A program made the translations under genes and the position numbers. From contig ML058337.1 in assembly GCA_003013855.2 (NCBI GenBank), positions 372,001 through 436,000 on the forward strand: a stretch of 64,000 nt of DNA, written 5' to 3'. The notes under the pieces were generated by a model. That model was given only the letters and a program-made list of their open reading frames with translations, was not told the origin of the DNA and did not search any database. Position 1 is the first letter of the stretch; each line of letters opens with the position of its first letter. Of this stretch, positions 10,851 to 21,540 are shown piece by piece. Origin of the DNA: Liriodendron chinense (lineage: Eukaryota > Streptophyta > Magnoliopsida > Magnoliales > Magnoliaceae).

Positions 10851-10855
10851 TGTAC

Positions 10856-11132
10856 CTGGGCCTTTTGATTGTCTGATCAGGGTCCAATTGTGTGGTCAGG
10901 CACATCTGATTGTATACCATCATAGATCATGCCCATCCATGGGTTCAAACTACATATCAGTCTGAACCAACTGTACAAATTGAAGATATGGACCATCCAA
11001 CCATCCAAATTGATGATATGGACCACAATAAGGGCCTTGGTTGATTTGATCAATCGTATGGATGATTAAGGTGCTGATGTGTTATTTTGGATGAGATCAA
11101 TAGTTTGATTGGATTATGGGACAACCAATTAG
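10856..11132. other. Intron DNA with repeated short phrases, no gene seen
   Basis: Phrases such as ATGGACCATCCAACCATCCA recur in diverged form. It looks like decayed repeat DNA; no element ends were found. Confidence 0.3.
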
Positions 11133-11143
11133 ATGGCTTTGAC

Positions 11144-11329
11144 AACCCGCGCGAGGTTTGGGCGAATGGTTAGCAGCGTGGGTTTGCTCCCCACAGACGT
11201 GAGTTCGATTCCCCTCCCCAGGATTACTTGATGCATGTGGTTTGTGGGTGATTGCATGTATTTGCAGGGAGTAGTCTCACCTTAAAAAGGGGTGGGGACA
11301 CCCTGTCATCATCAAAAAAGAAAAAAGAA
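11144..11329 (+). mobile_element. tRNA-derived SINE, 186 bp, with exact 11-bp target duplication
   Basis: The body begins AACCCGCGCGAGG, carries a box A-like TTAGCAGCGTGG (11170-11181) and a box B-like GAGTTCGATTCCC (11211-11223), the internal RNA polymerase III promoter of tRNA-derived SINEs, and ends in an A-rich tail (AAAAAAGAAAAAAG). Direct repeats ATGGCTTTGAC flank it exactly at 11133-11143 and 11330-11340. The spacing of boxes A and B, about 40 bp, is normal. Orientation is plus, the same as the host gene whose intron it sits in. Confidence 0.93.
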
Positions 11330-11340
11330 ATGGCTTTGAC

Positions 11341-12239
11341 TGATGACTGGTTGAACTGTGAATCCACTAGTCCAACCATACCCTTCTATATGACTTTATA
11401 CAAACTATAGAGCTCTTTTGTCACGTTTGGACAATCCGTACAGCACTACAACTGTTATGGTTGTATGAAGCTGGGTTGGATGAAGGTGTTGGTAATCAGC
11501 TAGTTTTCTGTTTCTAAAGTAGTTTTCTATTTAGGTTATCTTTCCTATCTTTTGTTGCAAGAGTCATGAGAAAGAAAATATGTGGACAGATGGGGCTAGA
11601 GCACAATCGTTTTTAGAAGCTGCCTTGTATAGTTTTGTGGCTAAATGGATGTGAGACAACAATGGATGATACTTTGGATATTTGATTGAAGAAAGTTATT
11701 CTCTAGCGGCAAAATGGCTCTAGATACTTTTGGTACCCATCCCCACCCCCCCAATCTTCAATTTTGAGGCATATTCTTGGAGGATTTGATCTTCTAATTG
11801 GTAAGTAATCATTTCTTTCTTTCAAGTTGTGCTATATATCAATCTCATTCTTTGGTCATATGCTCTATAGGTTGATGGCTTGGAAGGAATGATTACTGAA
11901 TGAATTTTACAAAATGTTTTGGGTGGGGTTGGATGGGAGGTGTGAAATATTTTCTTTATGAGAAATCTAAGGGAAAACAAACGTAAAGTCGTTGATGGGT
12001 TGTAATGGCTTTGGAGGAGTTTATGTGGTGAGAAATGGGGATAATGAATTTGGAAGTGGATAATGCTTCTCTTAAATCCTTCTTCTGATCTTTGGCTAAG
12101 TGGAGGAGCTATCTCCTTGTGCCTTTGTTTGTGGAAACTTGCTCCCTCCAAGAGTGAAGGCCTTGTTGGATTGCCACAGTAGACAAACTTCTTTTGTCGG
12201 ACCATTTTCAACACAGGGATCATAGGACTCTTTGAGGGC
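11341..12239. other. Intron DNA, no gene seen
   Basis: A minus-strand open frame at 11822-12223 shows no recognisable domain and no codon bias. Composition is like ordinary intron of this gene. Confidence 0.35.
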
Positions 12240-13333
12240 TATGCTCTCCCTCCTGTAGGACTTAGCACAGTTATAGTCAACCTATGAAGGGATTGATTTT
12301 AAAAACCTGATATTGCTGATTGCTCGCTTACCTTTGCTTACTGAAAGCTCTATGCTTGCTTGCCTTGCTTTTTGATTTGCCTCGATGGCAGCAAGGGAAG
12401 TCTGTGCTCGGGCTTCTATCTCGCGGAAGTCCTACACTTGTCTTCTGGCTTTGCTGTCCCTTTGCCAACTTTGAGGTGAGTCATCGTATAGTGACCGGAG
12501 AGAAGTTATGCTAGGCTCAGGATAATTTATAGGGAGTGGGTCATGTATCCGTCTGTTCCGTTGCGTCGGAAGCTCCATCTCCACTTGGGGAGGTGGTACT
12601 CGCTTTAAATTCCTGGGTCTGTGCATTCTGTATCCATCCAGGTGTACCTCGAGCGTAACTCCTACAAGAAGGCTCTGGTTTAGGAAGGGAAGTCGGAAGG
12701 TCTGATGGGCCTATATATGCGGAAATTCCCTAATTACCTTCCTGCCTGCATGTGAGGTGTTACTGCCCTAGCTAGAGAGCTACGCAAGCCGGAGGGGCAC
12801 TTTTCTTGGGGAACTTGCATTCCAAGGTTTGTAAGATCCCGGGAAGGATTGAAGATGGACTAGTCCAAGCAAGAAAGAGTAAGTGCGGCGGCTATGAAGG
12901 CTTAAGGAGGTACGAAGTTTTGATGGGCCAACTTCAACCGTCGGTTTCTACGAAATGTCGTGTGGGATAGCGGAAAACCAACGAGAGGGTGGGAATAAGA
13001 ACCTTCCTTCAGTCATTAAATCAATATCGGAGCCAGAATGTATCAGCTATTTATTCTCCCCAACCCCACCGTCGTTCCTAGGCCGTCGAATTTCTTTCTC
13101 AATTCAACATTGATAAGGGCCGGGAAAAAAAGCTCAACAGGGAAACTCCTTGTTCTATTTAGTTAATGGATGATCAGTACGAGTTGGAGGATCTTTGAGA
13201 GATTGTCCTTAGGCTGAGGAGTGTCCACATGAGTTCATTGAGGTTTCTACAGAGGCATGTGGGCCTCTTTTATATTCTGTCAAGAGTTCGTTTGGATTGC
13301 TCTGCATAAGTAAAACGAAAAGGAGGAATTTGT
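12240..13333. other. Probable mitochondrial DNA insertion (NUMT)
   Basis: GC rises to near-even composition and the microsatellites and AT tracts of the surrounding DNA vanish. The sequence style (GGGCCTATATATGCGGAAA, AGAGAGCTACGCAAGCCGG, AAGAGTAAGTGCGGCGGC) is that of angiosperm mitochondrial spacer DNA. No complete mitochondrial gene or tRNA was recognised, so this rests on composition and texture only. Ends are approximate; it may reach to about 13.56 kb. Confidence 0.45.
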
Positions 13334-13353
13334 GGGGGGGGGGGGGGGGGGGG
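13334..13353. repeat. Poly-G run
   Basis: About 20 consecutive G residues at the edge of the organelle-like segment. Confidence 0.9.
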
Positions 13354-13572
13354 TGGGGTGTGGTTGCTGACTATCCTAGTTAGAAGAGCTCTTTGACGGA
13401 TTATTTAGATCTGGATAGTCTTTCTTAGTAAAGAGAGTTCTAGATTTGTTAGATCATGATAGAGTCCCCGTCACGAGCAAGCAATGGCTAGCTTCAAAGC
13501 CCTTGGGCTTTTCAAAGGCCCCATTTGGGGCCCAGGCGATGCTTGTTCAGAAGGCGTGGGAGCCTTGAAAAG

Positions 13573-13600
13573 TTTTTTTTTTTTGGGGGGGGGGGGGGGG
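13573..13600. repeat. Adjacent poly-T and poly-G runs
   Basis: About 12 T followed directly by 16 G. Confidence 0.9.
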
Positions 13601-14295
13601 TGTTCTCAGATAAAAAAGTACCATTGGATTACGTCTCAGGAAAAAGGAGAAAAGAAGAAGAAGAACAAGAACTGCTGGGTTACATCTCAGAAAAAAGGGG
13701 AAGAAAAAAGAGCAAGAACCATTGGGTTAGGTCTCAAAAGAATGAGAAAAGAAAAAAAACCATTGAGGAAATTAATGAATTCTTTGCTTTGCTACTGTGT
13801 ATGAATCTCACAAAAACAAAACCCAGCAAAACCCTTCATCATGCTAGATTATCTATATTTTGGTATAGATATCTACCACCATGCCAGTTCTTCATGCCAT
13901 CCTTTTCCAATCAGCAGAGGAAGGGTGCCACCACACTGCTGAATCCTATTCTTCCCGTGGCTCTTGGGGCTTCCTCCACGACCTTGCCTCCTAAGTTCTG
14001 ACTACTTGCCAATTTTTGACATCTTCCACCATCATACCATCATTTATATGAGTAAAATTTGAATTGAAACAGTGACAAAATTTCATGAGGTAATAGATAT
14101 AACCTCCCTAATGGATTCTTTTATTATATTGCTTTACATTTCAATAACTGTCTTCCTTGTTTCACCAGCTTGTTAAGAACATGGTTATTCTGCTGTATAT
14201 CTGAAACAGGATTTTATTTAGAAAACGAACAGGGTAAACCTCCTTTCTAAAACCAATCATCTTTTTTTTTTTTTTTCTCAAATGAGCACTTGCAG
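13601..14295. other. Distal part of the giant intron
   Basis: Includes purine-rich AAAAGAAGAAGAAG tracts with a local repeat (GGGTTACATCTCAG / GGATTACGTCTCAG / GGGTTAGGTCTCA) and the poly-T tract before the acceptor. Open frames here run across low-complexity DNA. Confidence 0.4.
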
Positions 14296-14403
14296 GCCAC
14301 TTCAGAATACAGTGCTGAAAGACAGCTTCATGATCTACTGTTCCCAAGGATCCATCAAAACATGATGCAAAGGCAGGAAGAAGCTCACCGGAAGGATTAC
14401 TAA
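14296..14403 (+). CDS. Terminal exon of the DUF2470-like protein
   Basis: A 35-codon reading followed by TAA (14401-14403) starts right after an acceptor CACTTGCAG (ends 14295) preceded by a 16-T pyrimidine tract. The reading begins ATSEYSAERQL and continues through LLFPR to a charged QEEAHRKDY tail. It continues the exon at 3191-3286 in phase 0: Arg before the junction, then Ala-Thr-Ser-Glu-Tyr. It fits the helical end of a DUF2470-type domain (SEYSAERQLHDLLFPR). The intron between the two exons is about 11.0 kb and is filled with transposons. The pairing is inferred from phase, strand and continuity of the domain, with no transcript evidence. Sequence after the stop (to about 14.64 kb) is probably 3' UTR. 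Confidence 0.72.
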   Translation, partial: ATSEYSAERQLHDLLFPRIHQNMMQRQEEAHRKDY

Positions 14404-14650
14404 TTTGTACATAACCACTCAACATGTGTGGATTCTTGTGTCAGAGTAGGAGATGTTGGTTGGATGTAGCAGTTTCTTGTACTGTATTGTAATTATTATG
14501 GGTAGATGGCTGTATCTAATTCTTTTGGTCACGGTGGCTGGCCCTTTTCCTTTTTTTATTTTTATTTTTTTAGAGATTACATTTTTTATTGGCAGAATTG
14601 TCATGTTTATTCCAGGGGCAGAGATTAGCCAATGCAAAAGCTTGTGTAAA
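14404..14650 (+). other. Probable 3' UTR of the DUF2470-like gene
   Basis: T-rich sequence directly follows the TAA, with TTGTACTGTATTGTAATTAT-type words common in plant 3' ends. No clear AATAAA was seen, so the end is approximate. Confidence 0.35.
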
Positions 14651-14955
14651 TGATTTGGTATTTTTCGTTCCTACCTACCTCCTACTTTTTCATTTGAATT
14701 ACCCAAATCATAAGTTGTTGACTTTTTGCTCTTTTCCATTGAATCTGGATCTTTTTCTTAACCGTCCAATTGTGGGGTCTAGTAATTTCTCAAGATCAGT
14801 GTTCATAATATTGAAATTTGGAGCAATGTGGCAAGATGCGTTCTCTTAGTGATATGAACATGAATTGAATGCATCCGAAATTCATTTTTGATCATCTCAT
14901 AACCTTCAGAAGTGCGTCATGCATCTAATATTCTTTGCTATACTGTGGAAAGAGA

Positions 14956-14997
<42 letters not shown>

Positions 14998-15730
14998 GTT
15001 TAATTATGCCTACTCTTCCTTGCTTTTCTCTTTCTTCTCATGTTAAAAAAAAGGAAGACAAGAAGTGTTTGAGCAGAGTATCATTTGTAACTCAGAGTTG
15101 GCAAAACTTTGTTTTAAATTCCATGTCAAAGAAGAAAACTTACATAACTGCTTTAACAGTTAGAATTATATTTCAATAGGTGGGCAGAAAGAAAAAAAAT
15201 GGAAAGTTTTCTACGCAAATTGAAGTGGACTCTTTATATTTTTCAGAAAGAAAGAAGTATATTTTATTTATAAAAAAAAAGGTGCATGAACTTTCATGAT
15301 ATTTTTTGTGCCAAATATAAAGAGTCAAGATTTGAGAGGCAAGATGGGTATTAACCCAATATTTGATGAACTTGACAGTTCGACTTGGACAAATTTTGAG
15401 CTGAGTCACCATGGAACTTACTTGCGAGCTGGACTCTGTCAAGACTCAGCCAGACTCATTGAGTCAACTCGTGGACCCGGTCAACTTGATGCTTGTCAGC
15501 AAGACTTGGGTGAGGGATTGCTTTTATAATAAAAAGTGAAAGTGGAAAGAGTGAGTTTGGTGAGTAATTCCATTTTATGGTAAGAAATGAGAGTGCATAG
15601 TGAGAGTTTCAAACCCGTGCCAGTTTCAAGAGAGCCCATGCAACCCATTGATCGAAATTTATGTCAATTTTTGTATTTATAACTTTTAAATGCATATCAT
15701 TGTCTAATATTCTTATTAATTTAATCATTA
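14651..15730. other. Intergenic DNA with a possible small MITE
   Basis: No gene seen. Around 15330-15530 there are repeated GACTCAG/GAGTCAAC-type words suggestive of a small inverted-repeat element, but I could not fix ends or a target duplication. Confidence 0.3.
14949..14994. repeat. CA dinucleotide microsatellite
   Basis: About 22 uninterrupted CA units. Confidence 0.95.
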
Positions 15731-16377
15731 AGGGCTCATTTAGATATGGCAAAATAAGTTACTTTTTTTCACTTAAGGTAGTTAGGTAAGCATAATTGTA
15801 AAAGTAACTTATGTGCCAAAAACTATTTATCTTAAGTAAGTAAATGTTTTTAGCTTTTTAACTTGTAACTTTTCTACTTCTTTCACAGGATATCTCGAAG
15901 GAGGCGCTTTCTCACTGACCACATCAAAGGAGGTGCCACGCGGTGGATTGTCCACATTGAAGTTGGGGCTCACACGTTGGACGGTCCACATAAAAGGTGG
16001 GCCCCACATGATGGATGACCCTGTATTAATGTGGGTTCGTGTATAGATGGTCTACATCAAAGGTCGGCCCCATAATGATAGAAAACCCACATCTAAAGCG
16101 GGCTGGTATGATGGACGACCTACTTTAAAGGTGGGGCCTACGTGATGGATGATCCACATCAATGGTGGGCTCCACATGATGGGTAGTGGAAATTGAAGCT
16201 GGGCCCCACATGATGGATGGCCCATATTGAAGTGACCCCAAATGATGGACAATCCACATCAAAAGTCAGCTCTTAATGATGAATGACCTACATCCAAGGC
16301 AAGCCCTGCATGATGGGCAACCCACATTGAAGGAGGGGTCTACATGATGGACAATCCATATCAAAGGTGGGCTCCAC

Positions 16378-18489
16378 TGTTAGTGTACTTTTCTGTGGCA
16401 TACTAGTATACCTTATTTGTCAATCACGTGCGTCCATATGATGTAATGTCGGTTGAGCTTTGGCAAGTTGAAGACCGAAGATTTAAGTGGATAAGAAGCA
16501 TCAAAGAAGAAGAATAGGTAAATGAGATGCCTTGGTGACCCTAGCCCTTTGAACCAAAACATTCAAATCCTCTTAGATGACTTTGATCAACTAGGAATAT
16601 CCTTAATCATCCTTATTAGCCTTAAATCATATAGAAAAACATTATAAATTATGTTAATAAAAAAGATGGAAGTCGCTCTAATCAATCTGGCCTAAACAAC
16701 AATTTTTAATAGACCTTCGATATATCGGAGATTAATTCGATAGGTCTTCGATTAATCAAAATGACCAATTTGATATATCGAAAGCATGTCCAGCAAACTT
16801 ACAAACTCTCTGGACAATTTATTCGATCAATCGAATTGATAATTCGATATATGGAAATGAGTTGTTTCGATATATCGGGAATTTTGTCCAGCAGCTTGCT
16901 GTCTTTGGACAGATTCTCTGATATATCGAATAGGTATTTCGATATATCGAAAATCACTCCGATCAATCGAAACTCCATTTCGATATATCGAAGCGATCGT
17001 TTTTTCTGCCCGTTTTATGACCTTTGGAGATTTTCTTTAAATACGGGAGAGACGGTCTTTGGGCTTCAAGAGAGAAATTTTGAGGAGATAGAAGCCACCA
17101 TTGTTAAAGATTATTAAGAGCTCTATTCCTAACCTTAGCAAGTCATCTTCCTTGTGATTCATCACAAGAATAGAGTATTCCAAGCTCATGATGAAGATGC
17201 ACTTATCCCTCTTTTGATATCTAGAGTTTGGATTAATCTTGATAGTGATATTCCTATCTAAAACTCTATGATGAGATCTATGATGAGTTTGGATTAATCT
17301 TAATAGTGATATCCCACTTCCATTAGTTGTAGAGATCTCAAACCTACCTCTTAGCACCTCGGGCATCTTCGTTGGAATATCATATGCAAGGTGACTAATT
17401 TTGGAACTAAAGTATTGGCAACGCAACTGCAACAAAGATCGGGAAAGCACAAGGGTAGCTAATTGAAGCACGAGAGAGCGGAGATCAAGCAACCCGAAGC
17501 GGCGCAACAAAGGGGCTCAATCCGACAAGTAAGTTGTCATTTGTAAGAGTCGGGTTCCACTCTTTTCCTTGTGGGAATTGAGTGTAGAGTTTGTCTTCAA
17601 ATTCGATAGGTTTGGTTATAGGACCTAGATCCAGTTATAGGGTCGAATTGAGTCTCCAAGTGGGAAGCCTCCGGCGAGAGTAAACACTAGGTTCGGTTGT
17701 AGGATCTTTGCTCGGTGGTAAAGTTTAAAACCATTGAAGTTCGGTTGTAGGACCTTAACTCATGAGTGAAGTCTAAATTGAGGTTCGATTGTAGGACCTT
17801 GGCTTGGTTGTAGAGCCTAAACAAGTCTCCAAGGAGAGCCACCAACACGGGTGTGAACAGTGTAGGTTGGAAGAAACTTGTAAACTTTTCGGTTGTGTGG
17901 ATTCGATTTAAAATACCTTGGTTGGGAGGAACCAGACTTAAACTCCCTAATGAATGCTAATGTGCTCAAAGGGGTTGAGAACTTGAACCGAGAGTGGAGT
18001 AGGGTGACCGAACCATATACGTGCTTATGTTTGTGATTAAGTTGAGCACATTTCTTATGCATTGAGTTTAATTGTTTAATTATGAATGCTTAATTAGAAT
18101 ATATGCTAGGCACTTGATAGGCACAAACACACAAGATGTACTTTCATTTCTTGAGTAGACTTGAACTTATTTGATCAATCCTTAAATAGTCTATTTAGGT
18201 AGCATAGATTAGAGTTTGATAAGTATAATCATTGATAATCTATGCTTGCTTAGACTAGGTTGCTTATTGCTTAAATCATATGCTAGTCTTGTGATTGGAC
18301 CCACTTAGGCTTGGAAGCTGAAGTGTTAACTGCTTACTAAGTTTAATTTGTTAAAACTATTTAGTAGGCGAATTTTTTTAAAAGGTCTTAATCACCCTCC
18401 TCTAGAACTTAGCCATAATTCTAGTTGCTCTCTAAAGCTTTCGCACGCATATACGTTGGTGTCGTATTAGACTTACCGACGTAATTTCA
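16378..18489 (+). mobile_element. Solo LTR A (2112 bp)
   Basis: Starts TGTTAGTGTACTTTTC and ends ATTTCA, with exact target copies TCCAC at 16373-16377 and 18490-18494. No primer binding site, polypurine tract or coding region is inside, so it is a solo LTR left by LTR-LTR recombination. It aligns over most of its length with solo LTR B at 26973-28909 and, in its 3' third, with the fragment at 21831-22208. A TATA-like TTTAAATA at 17036-17043 marks the transcription start region. It sits inside the minisatellite of the Harbinger-like element, so it is younger than that element. Confidence 0.93.
16719..17043 (+). promoter_or_regulatory. U3 palindrome cluster of LTR A (TTCGATATATCGAA) and TATA
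   Basis: Eight or so full or partial copies of TTCGATATATCGAA or GATCAATCGAA fall between 16719 and 16992, for example at 16866, 16938 and 16979. The last copy is about 50 bp upstream of the TATA-like TTTAAATA. The motif is a perfect palindrome. Relative LTR B has none of these copies at the same place. A promoter role is inferred from position only. Confidence 0.7.
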
Positions 18490-19138
18490 TCCACATGATG
18501 GACAATTAATAATGGTGGGTCCCACATGATGGACGATCCACATCAAGGTAGGCACCACATGATGGACAGTTCATATTAAAGGTCAGCCCTAATGATGAGT
18601 GGCCCATATCCAAGGTGGGCCCTACATGATGAATGACTCACATCAGAGGTGGGGCCCACATGATGAATGATCCATGTCAAAGGTGGGCAACACATATGGG
18701 CAGTAGATATTGAAGGTGGGTCCACATGGCAGACAATAACATTGATGGTGGGCCCAACTTGATAGATAACTAACATTAAAGGTATGCCCTGCATAATGAA
18801 TGGTGCACATTAAAGGTCAGGGCCATAATGATGAATGGCTCACATCTAATTAAGATGAGTCCGGTATGATGGATGGCCCACATCAAAGTTGGGGTCCACA
18901 CAATGAGTGATCCACATCAAAGGTCGGCCCCACATGATGGATGGTAGATGTGATGGGGACCCAACAAACTTGAGGGACAATTAACGATGTTGGAAACCAA
19001 ATATGCTTTTCTACTTTTTGGTTGATAAGTATGTTGATTACCAAACATGCTCAGGGGCTGAATAAGTAGAAACCAAGATAAGCTACTCATGGCACAAGTA
19101 ACTTATCCAAAGTAACTTATGATCCAAACGCCCCCTTA

Positions 19139-19764
19139 GTCCCTGCGCATCTACTGCCGTGGGTGGCGCAAGTATCAAATATATCTATTTCTTTTCCCTA
19201 TTCAGCCTTCTCTTTCTCACCAACAACAGTGTGGTGCACCAAGACGATCACCTGCTATGAAAATAAGGCTGATCTGCTCGTTGGGTGGCAGAAACGTCCT
19301 GCGTGTGACCATGTGACATTTCCTTTATCCATCAGTTTTGCCATATATGTGATCTAAAAACTGAGGCAGATTTAGAATTCAACTGAGCCACGCCACAAGT
19401 GAGAGTGAGGATGGAAACACAGACATTGAAATCTTTTTGATGCTCACCACTATGTTTATAAGCCATCCAGCCTTTTGGGAGAGCATTCAATGTCACCATT
19501 TCCTGCTCCATTTGGTCCACTTGAGTTTTGAATCTGCCTCATTTTTTAACTCTCATCCCGCGACAACTGATGTATGAAATGAATGTTACGTGGGCATCAC
19601 GGTAGGGCCGTTGAAATGTGGGTTACATAAGCTCCATGTAACAAAGGTTGCACGGCGCCACTTAACAGAGGTTACACGCAACTCGCTTCCTTGGGTAGCC
19701 ACAAATGAAAACCGTACGGGATGCAAACTGAATGACTCAGTCAACAGTTGAGCCCTTCCAATCA
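19139..19764. other. Intergenic DNA flanking the copia element
   Basis: Contains the small inverted-repeat element at 19356-19547; otherwise no gene seen. Confidence 0.35.
19356..19547. mobile_element. Small MITE-like inverted repeat
   Basis: The left arm AAAAACTGAGGCAGATTTAG and the reverse complement of the right arm AAAAAATGAGGCAGATTCAA pair over about 30 bp. No clear target duplication was found, so the class is open. Confidence 0.5.
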
Positions 19765-19769
19765 ATAGA

Positions 19770-20363
19770 TGTTGGTAGAGCCTTCAATCTGGGGCACTCT
19801 CCGCAGTCGGCCGACCGACTAGACTGGTTGGCCGACCGATTGCCACCAGGATATGAAGAATGACCCCTGGACAATTTTAAGGCTTTGTTGGCCGACCGAC
19901 CGACAGTTGGATGTCTGCCGACCAACAGGGGTCCAGCGACCTGTCGATTTTGAAGTTTTCTTTCTAGACTCCCATTAGTCGGCCGATAGTTGGGCGTTAG
20001 TCGGCCGACGGGTAGTAAGTGATTTGCACTATTACACAATTTTGCACAAATTATTTCTATTTTCGGTTCTCTTACTATACAATGTGTGTGTGTAACCGGG
20101 ATTAGGGTATTGTAATACGTCTCTAACAAGCGTATTAGGGTTTTCGAGAGGGAGAGAGCTTGTTTTTCTCTTGGGGGCTTTGCTTGTGAGTAGATCATCT
20201 CTTGTAATTCTTTTGATTCATAGTGTTGATGTCGCTTTGTGCCGTGGTTTTTCCCCGCAAGGGTTTTTCCATGTAAAATCGGATTGTCTTCCTGTGTTGA
20301 TTGCGTGTGAACTTTTGTGGTGATTGGTTGATTCTCTTCTATGCTTCGACAAGGTTTCCTAAT
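19770..20363 (+). repeat. 5' LTR of the copia element
   Basis: About 594 bp, with a GTCGGCCGACC cluster at 19803-20015 and a TATA-like ACTATACAA at 20074-20082 (intact CTATATAAAG in the 3' copy). Confidence 0.9.
19803..20082 (+). promoter_or_regulatory. U3 palindrome cluster (GTCGGCCGACCGAC) and TATA, copia 5' LTR
   Basis: GGTCGGCCGACC-type motifs recur at about 19806, 19827, 19890, 19915 and 19979-20008, in both perfect and partial form. The TATA-like site lies some 60 bp downstream. Confidence 0.65.
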
Positions 20364-20366
20364 AAG

Positions 20367-20378
20367 TGGTATCAGAGC
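20367..20378 (+). other. Primer binding site, initiator-Met tRNA
   Basis: TGGTATCAGAGC, an exact match to the usual plant copia primer site, three bases after the 5' LTR end. Confidence 0.9.
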
Positions 20379-20418
20379 ACTATCGTTGAGTGGTTGCAGA
20401 ATTCAAATTTGAGACGAT

Positions 20419-20985
20419 CGAATGGCATTGAGTACGAAGTTCGACGACAAAAAATAATTTTGAATTATGGAAAGGTGAAGATTGAAGTCATCTTAGTTTA
20501 ACAAGGGGTAGAGCATGCCCTTGAGAAGCGACCAAAATCTATAAAGGAAGATGAGTGGATCCAGAATGGACAAGAAGGCCAGAACCTCTATACAGTTGTA
20601 CCTGAAGGACGATATCCTCTATCACATCATGAGGGAGAAGATTGCGACTGATACATGGACCAAGTTAGAGAACGTGTTCGCGAAGAAGTCTTTAGAGAAC
20701 TAGATGTATCTAATGATGAAACTTTTCACATTGAAGATGATGGAGGGGACCGATGTGGATGACCACATCAACATGTTCAACCGGCTGATTTGTAAGTTGC
20801 TGGATATTGGTGAACAGATGAAGGATGAGTATCAAGCCTGCATCTTGCTGAACTCAATTCCTAGTTCATATGAGTCACTCAAAGACTTGTTGTGCGTAGG
20901 CAGAAAAACCATAAACGTTGAGACCATCATCTTAGCCCTCTAGTCGAAGGCGATGAGACAGAAGAGCGGTGATGTTAGGTCTTCT
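20419..20985 (+). pseudogene. Copia gag
   Basis: Begins MALSTKFDDKK and continues with frameshifts into the gag (UBN2-type) domain. The longest clean part (20704-20943) includes DHINMFNRLICKLLDIGEQM, followed by ILLNSIPSSYESL, the 'L-L-x-S-L-P-x-S-Y-x-x-L' block of copia gag. There are stop codons at several places. The zinc knuckle and protease that should follow are missing: at about 21050 the sequence jumps straight into integrase. Confidence 0.85.
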
Positions 20986-21061
20986 TCCGACGCACCGATT
21001 ATGAGAGGAAAAAATTCGAAGTGGGAGACTTTGACTTCGGGGGAATTTAATAAGTATTGAA

Positions 21062-21540
21062 AGGAAGAAGGGATTGTGAGACATAACACAGTGCACTACA
21101 CATCAGAGCAGAATGGTGTAGTAGAGCGGATGAATCAGACTCTCTTGGAGAGAGCTCGATCCATGTTGAGTAATGCTGGGTTAGGCAAAGATCTTTGGAC
21201 GAAGGTTGTTAACATGACCTGTTACCTGATAAATCGGTCTCCTTCGACGACGATTGATTGTAAATCCCTGAAGAAGTGTGAAGTGGTCATTCGATTGGCT
21301 ACTCATGTTTACGGGTGTTTGGTTGTGAGGCTTACTCTCATGTAGTGTCAATTGAGAGAGATAAGCTTGACCAAAGGGCTAGAAAAAGAATCTTTGTGGG
21401 TTATGGTGATGGTGTGAAGGATTATCGGTTTATGACCCTGTCACATGAAAAATCACTCTTAGCTGTGATGTCATATTTAATGAGGGTTTTCTTTGTTCAG
21501 AAAAGATGTGCCAAAGGAACCGAAAAAATCAGAGGTTTTT
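21062..21540 (+). pseudogene. Copia integrase, C-terminal half
   Basis: YTSEQNGVVERMNQTLLERA is the late part of the integrase core ('T-P-x-Q-N-G-V-A-E-R-x-N-R-T-L'), with the catalytic Glu kept. It is followed by LWTKVVNMTCYLINRSPS and, after a frameshift near 21330, by the DKLDQRARKRIFVGYGDGVK block. The N-terminal zinc finger and first two catalytic Asp residues are deleted. Confidence 0.88.

Larger units (their letters stand above)
4390..10855 (-). mobile_element. LINE-type retrotransposon 3' part, split by a Ty3/gypsy insertion
   Basis: Two pieces, 4390-4662 and 10547-about 10855, join when the gypsy element and one target-site copy are taken out. On the minus strand they form the C-terminal part of a LINE ORF2: a zf-RVT-like zinc-binding segment, then the usual 'W..A.W.IW.ERN' block that crosses the insertion point, then a 3' untranslated part. 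The low-coordinate end is strongly T-rich on the plus strand (4400-4470), which is an A-rich tail on the LINE strand. The element is 5'-truncated, as most LINE copies are. Its own target duplication was not found. Confidence 0.7.
3287..14295 (+). other. Giant last intron of about 11 kb
   Basis: The span between donor 3287 and acceptor 14295 holds a microsatellite, a LINE split by a Ty3/gypsy element with a hAT-type MITE inside, a SINE, and organelle-like DNA. No other exon fitting the phase-0 junction was recognised inside it. Confidence 0.65.
15731..19135. mobile_element. Harbinger-like TIR element filled with minisatellite, split by solo LTR A
   Basis: The left end AGGGCTCATTTAGATATGG and the right end, reverse-complemented GGGGGCGTTTGGATCAT, are alignable inverted repeats that continue to a shared AAGTTACTT. 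TTA flanks both sides (15728-15730, 19136-19138), the 3-bp target of PIF/Harbinger elements. The interior (15.90-16.37 kb and 18.49-18.95 kb) is a minisatellite of about 34-38 bp units with consensus CACATGATGGATGATCCACA and TCAAAGGTGGGCCC. No transposase. Superfamily assignment is inferred from end sequence and TTA only. Confidence 0.65.

Noticed and set aside
11822..12223. 133-residue minus-strand open frame
   Set aside because: No recognisable domain or codon bias; probably chance in intron DNA.
13525..14001. 158-residue plus-strand open frame in the intron
   Set aside because: Starts next to homopolymers, runs through AAAGAAGAAG repeats, and has no domain or splice support.
15728..19138. 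Minisatellite taken at first as a CRISPR-like or satellite array
   Set aside because: Units are directly adjacent with no unique spacers, and terminal inverted repeats with TTA show a plant transposable element.
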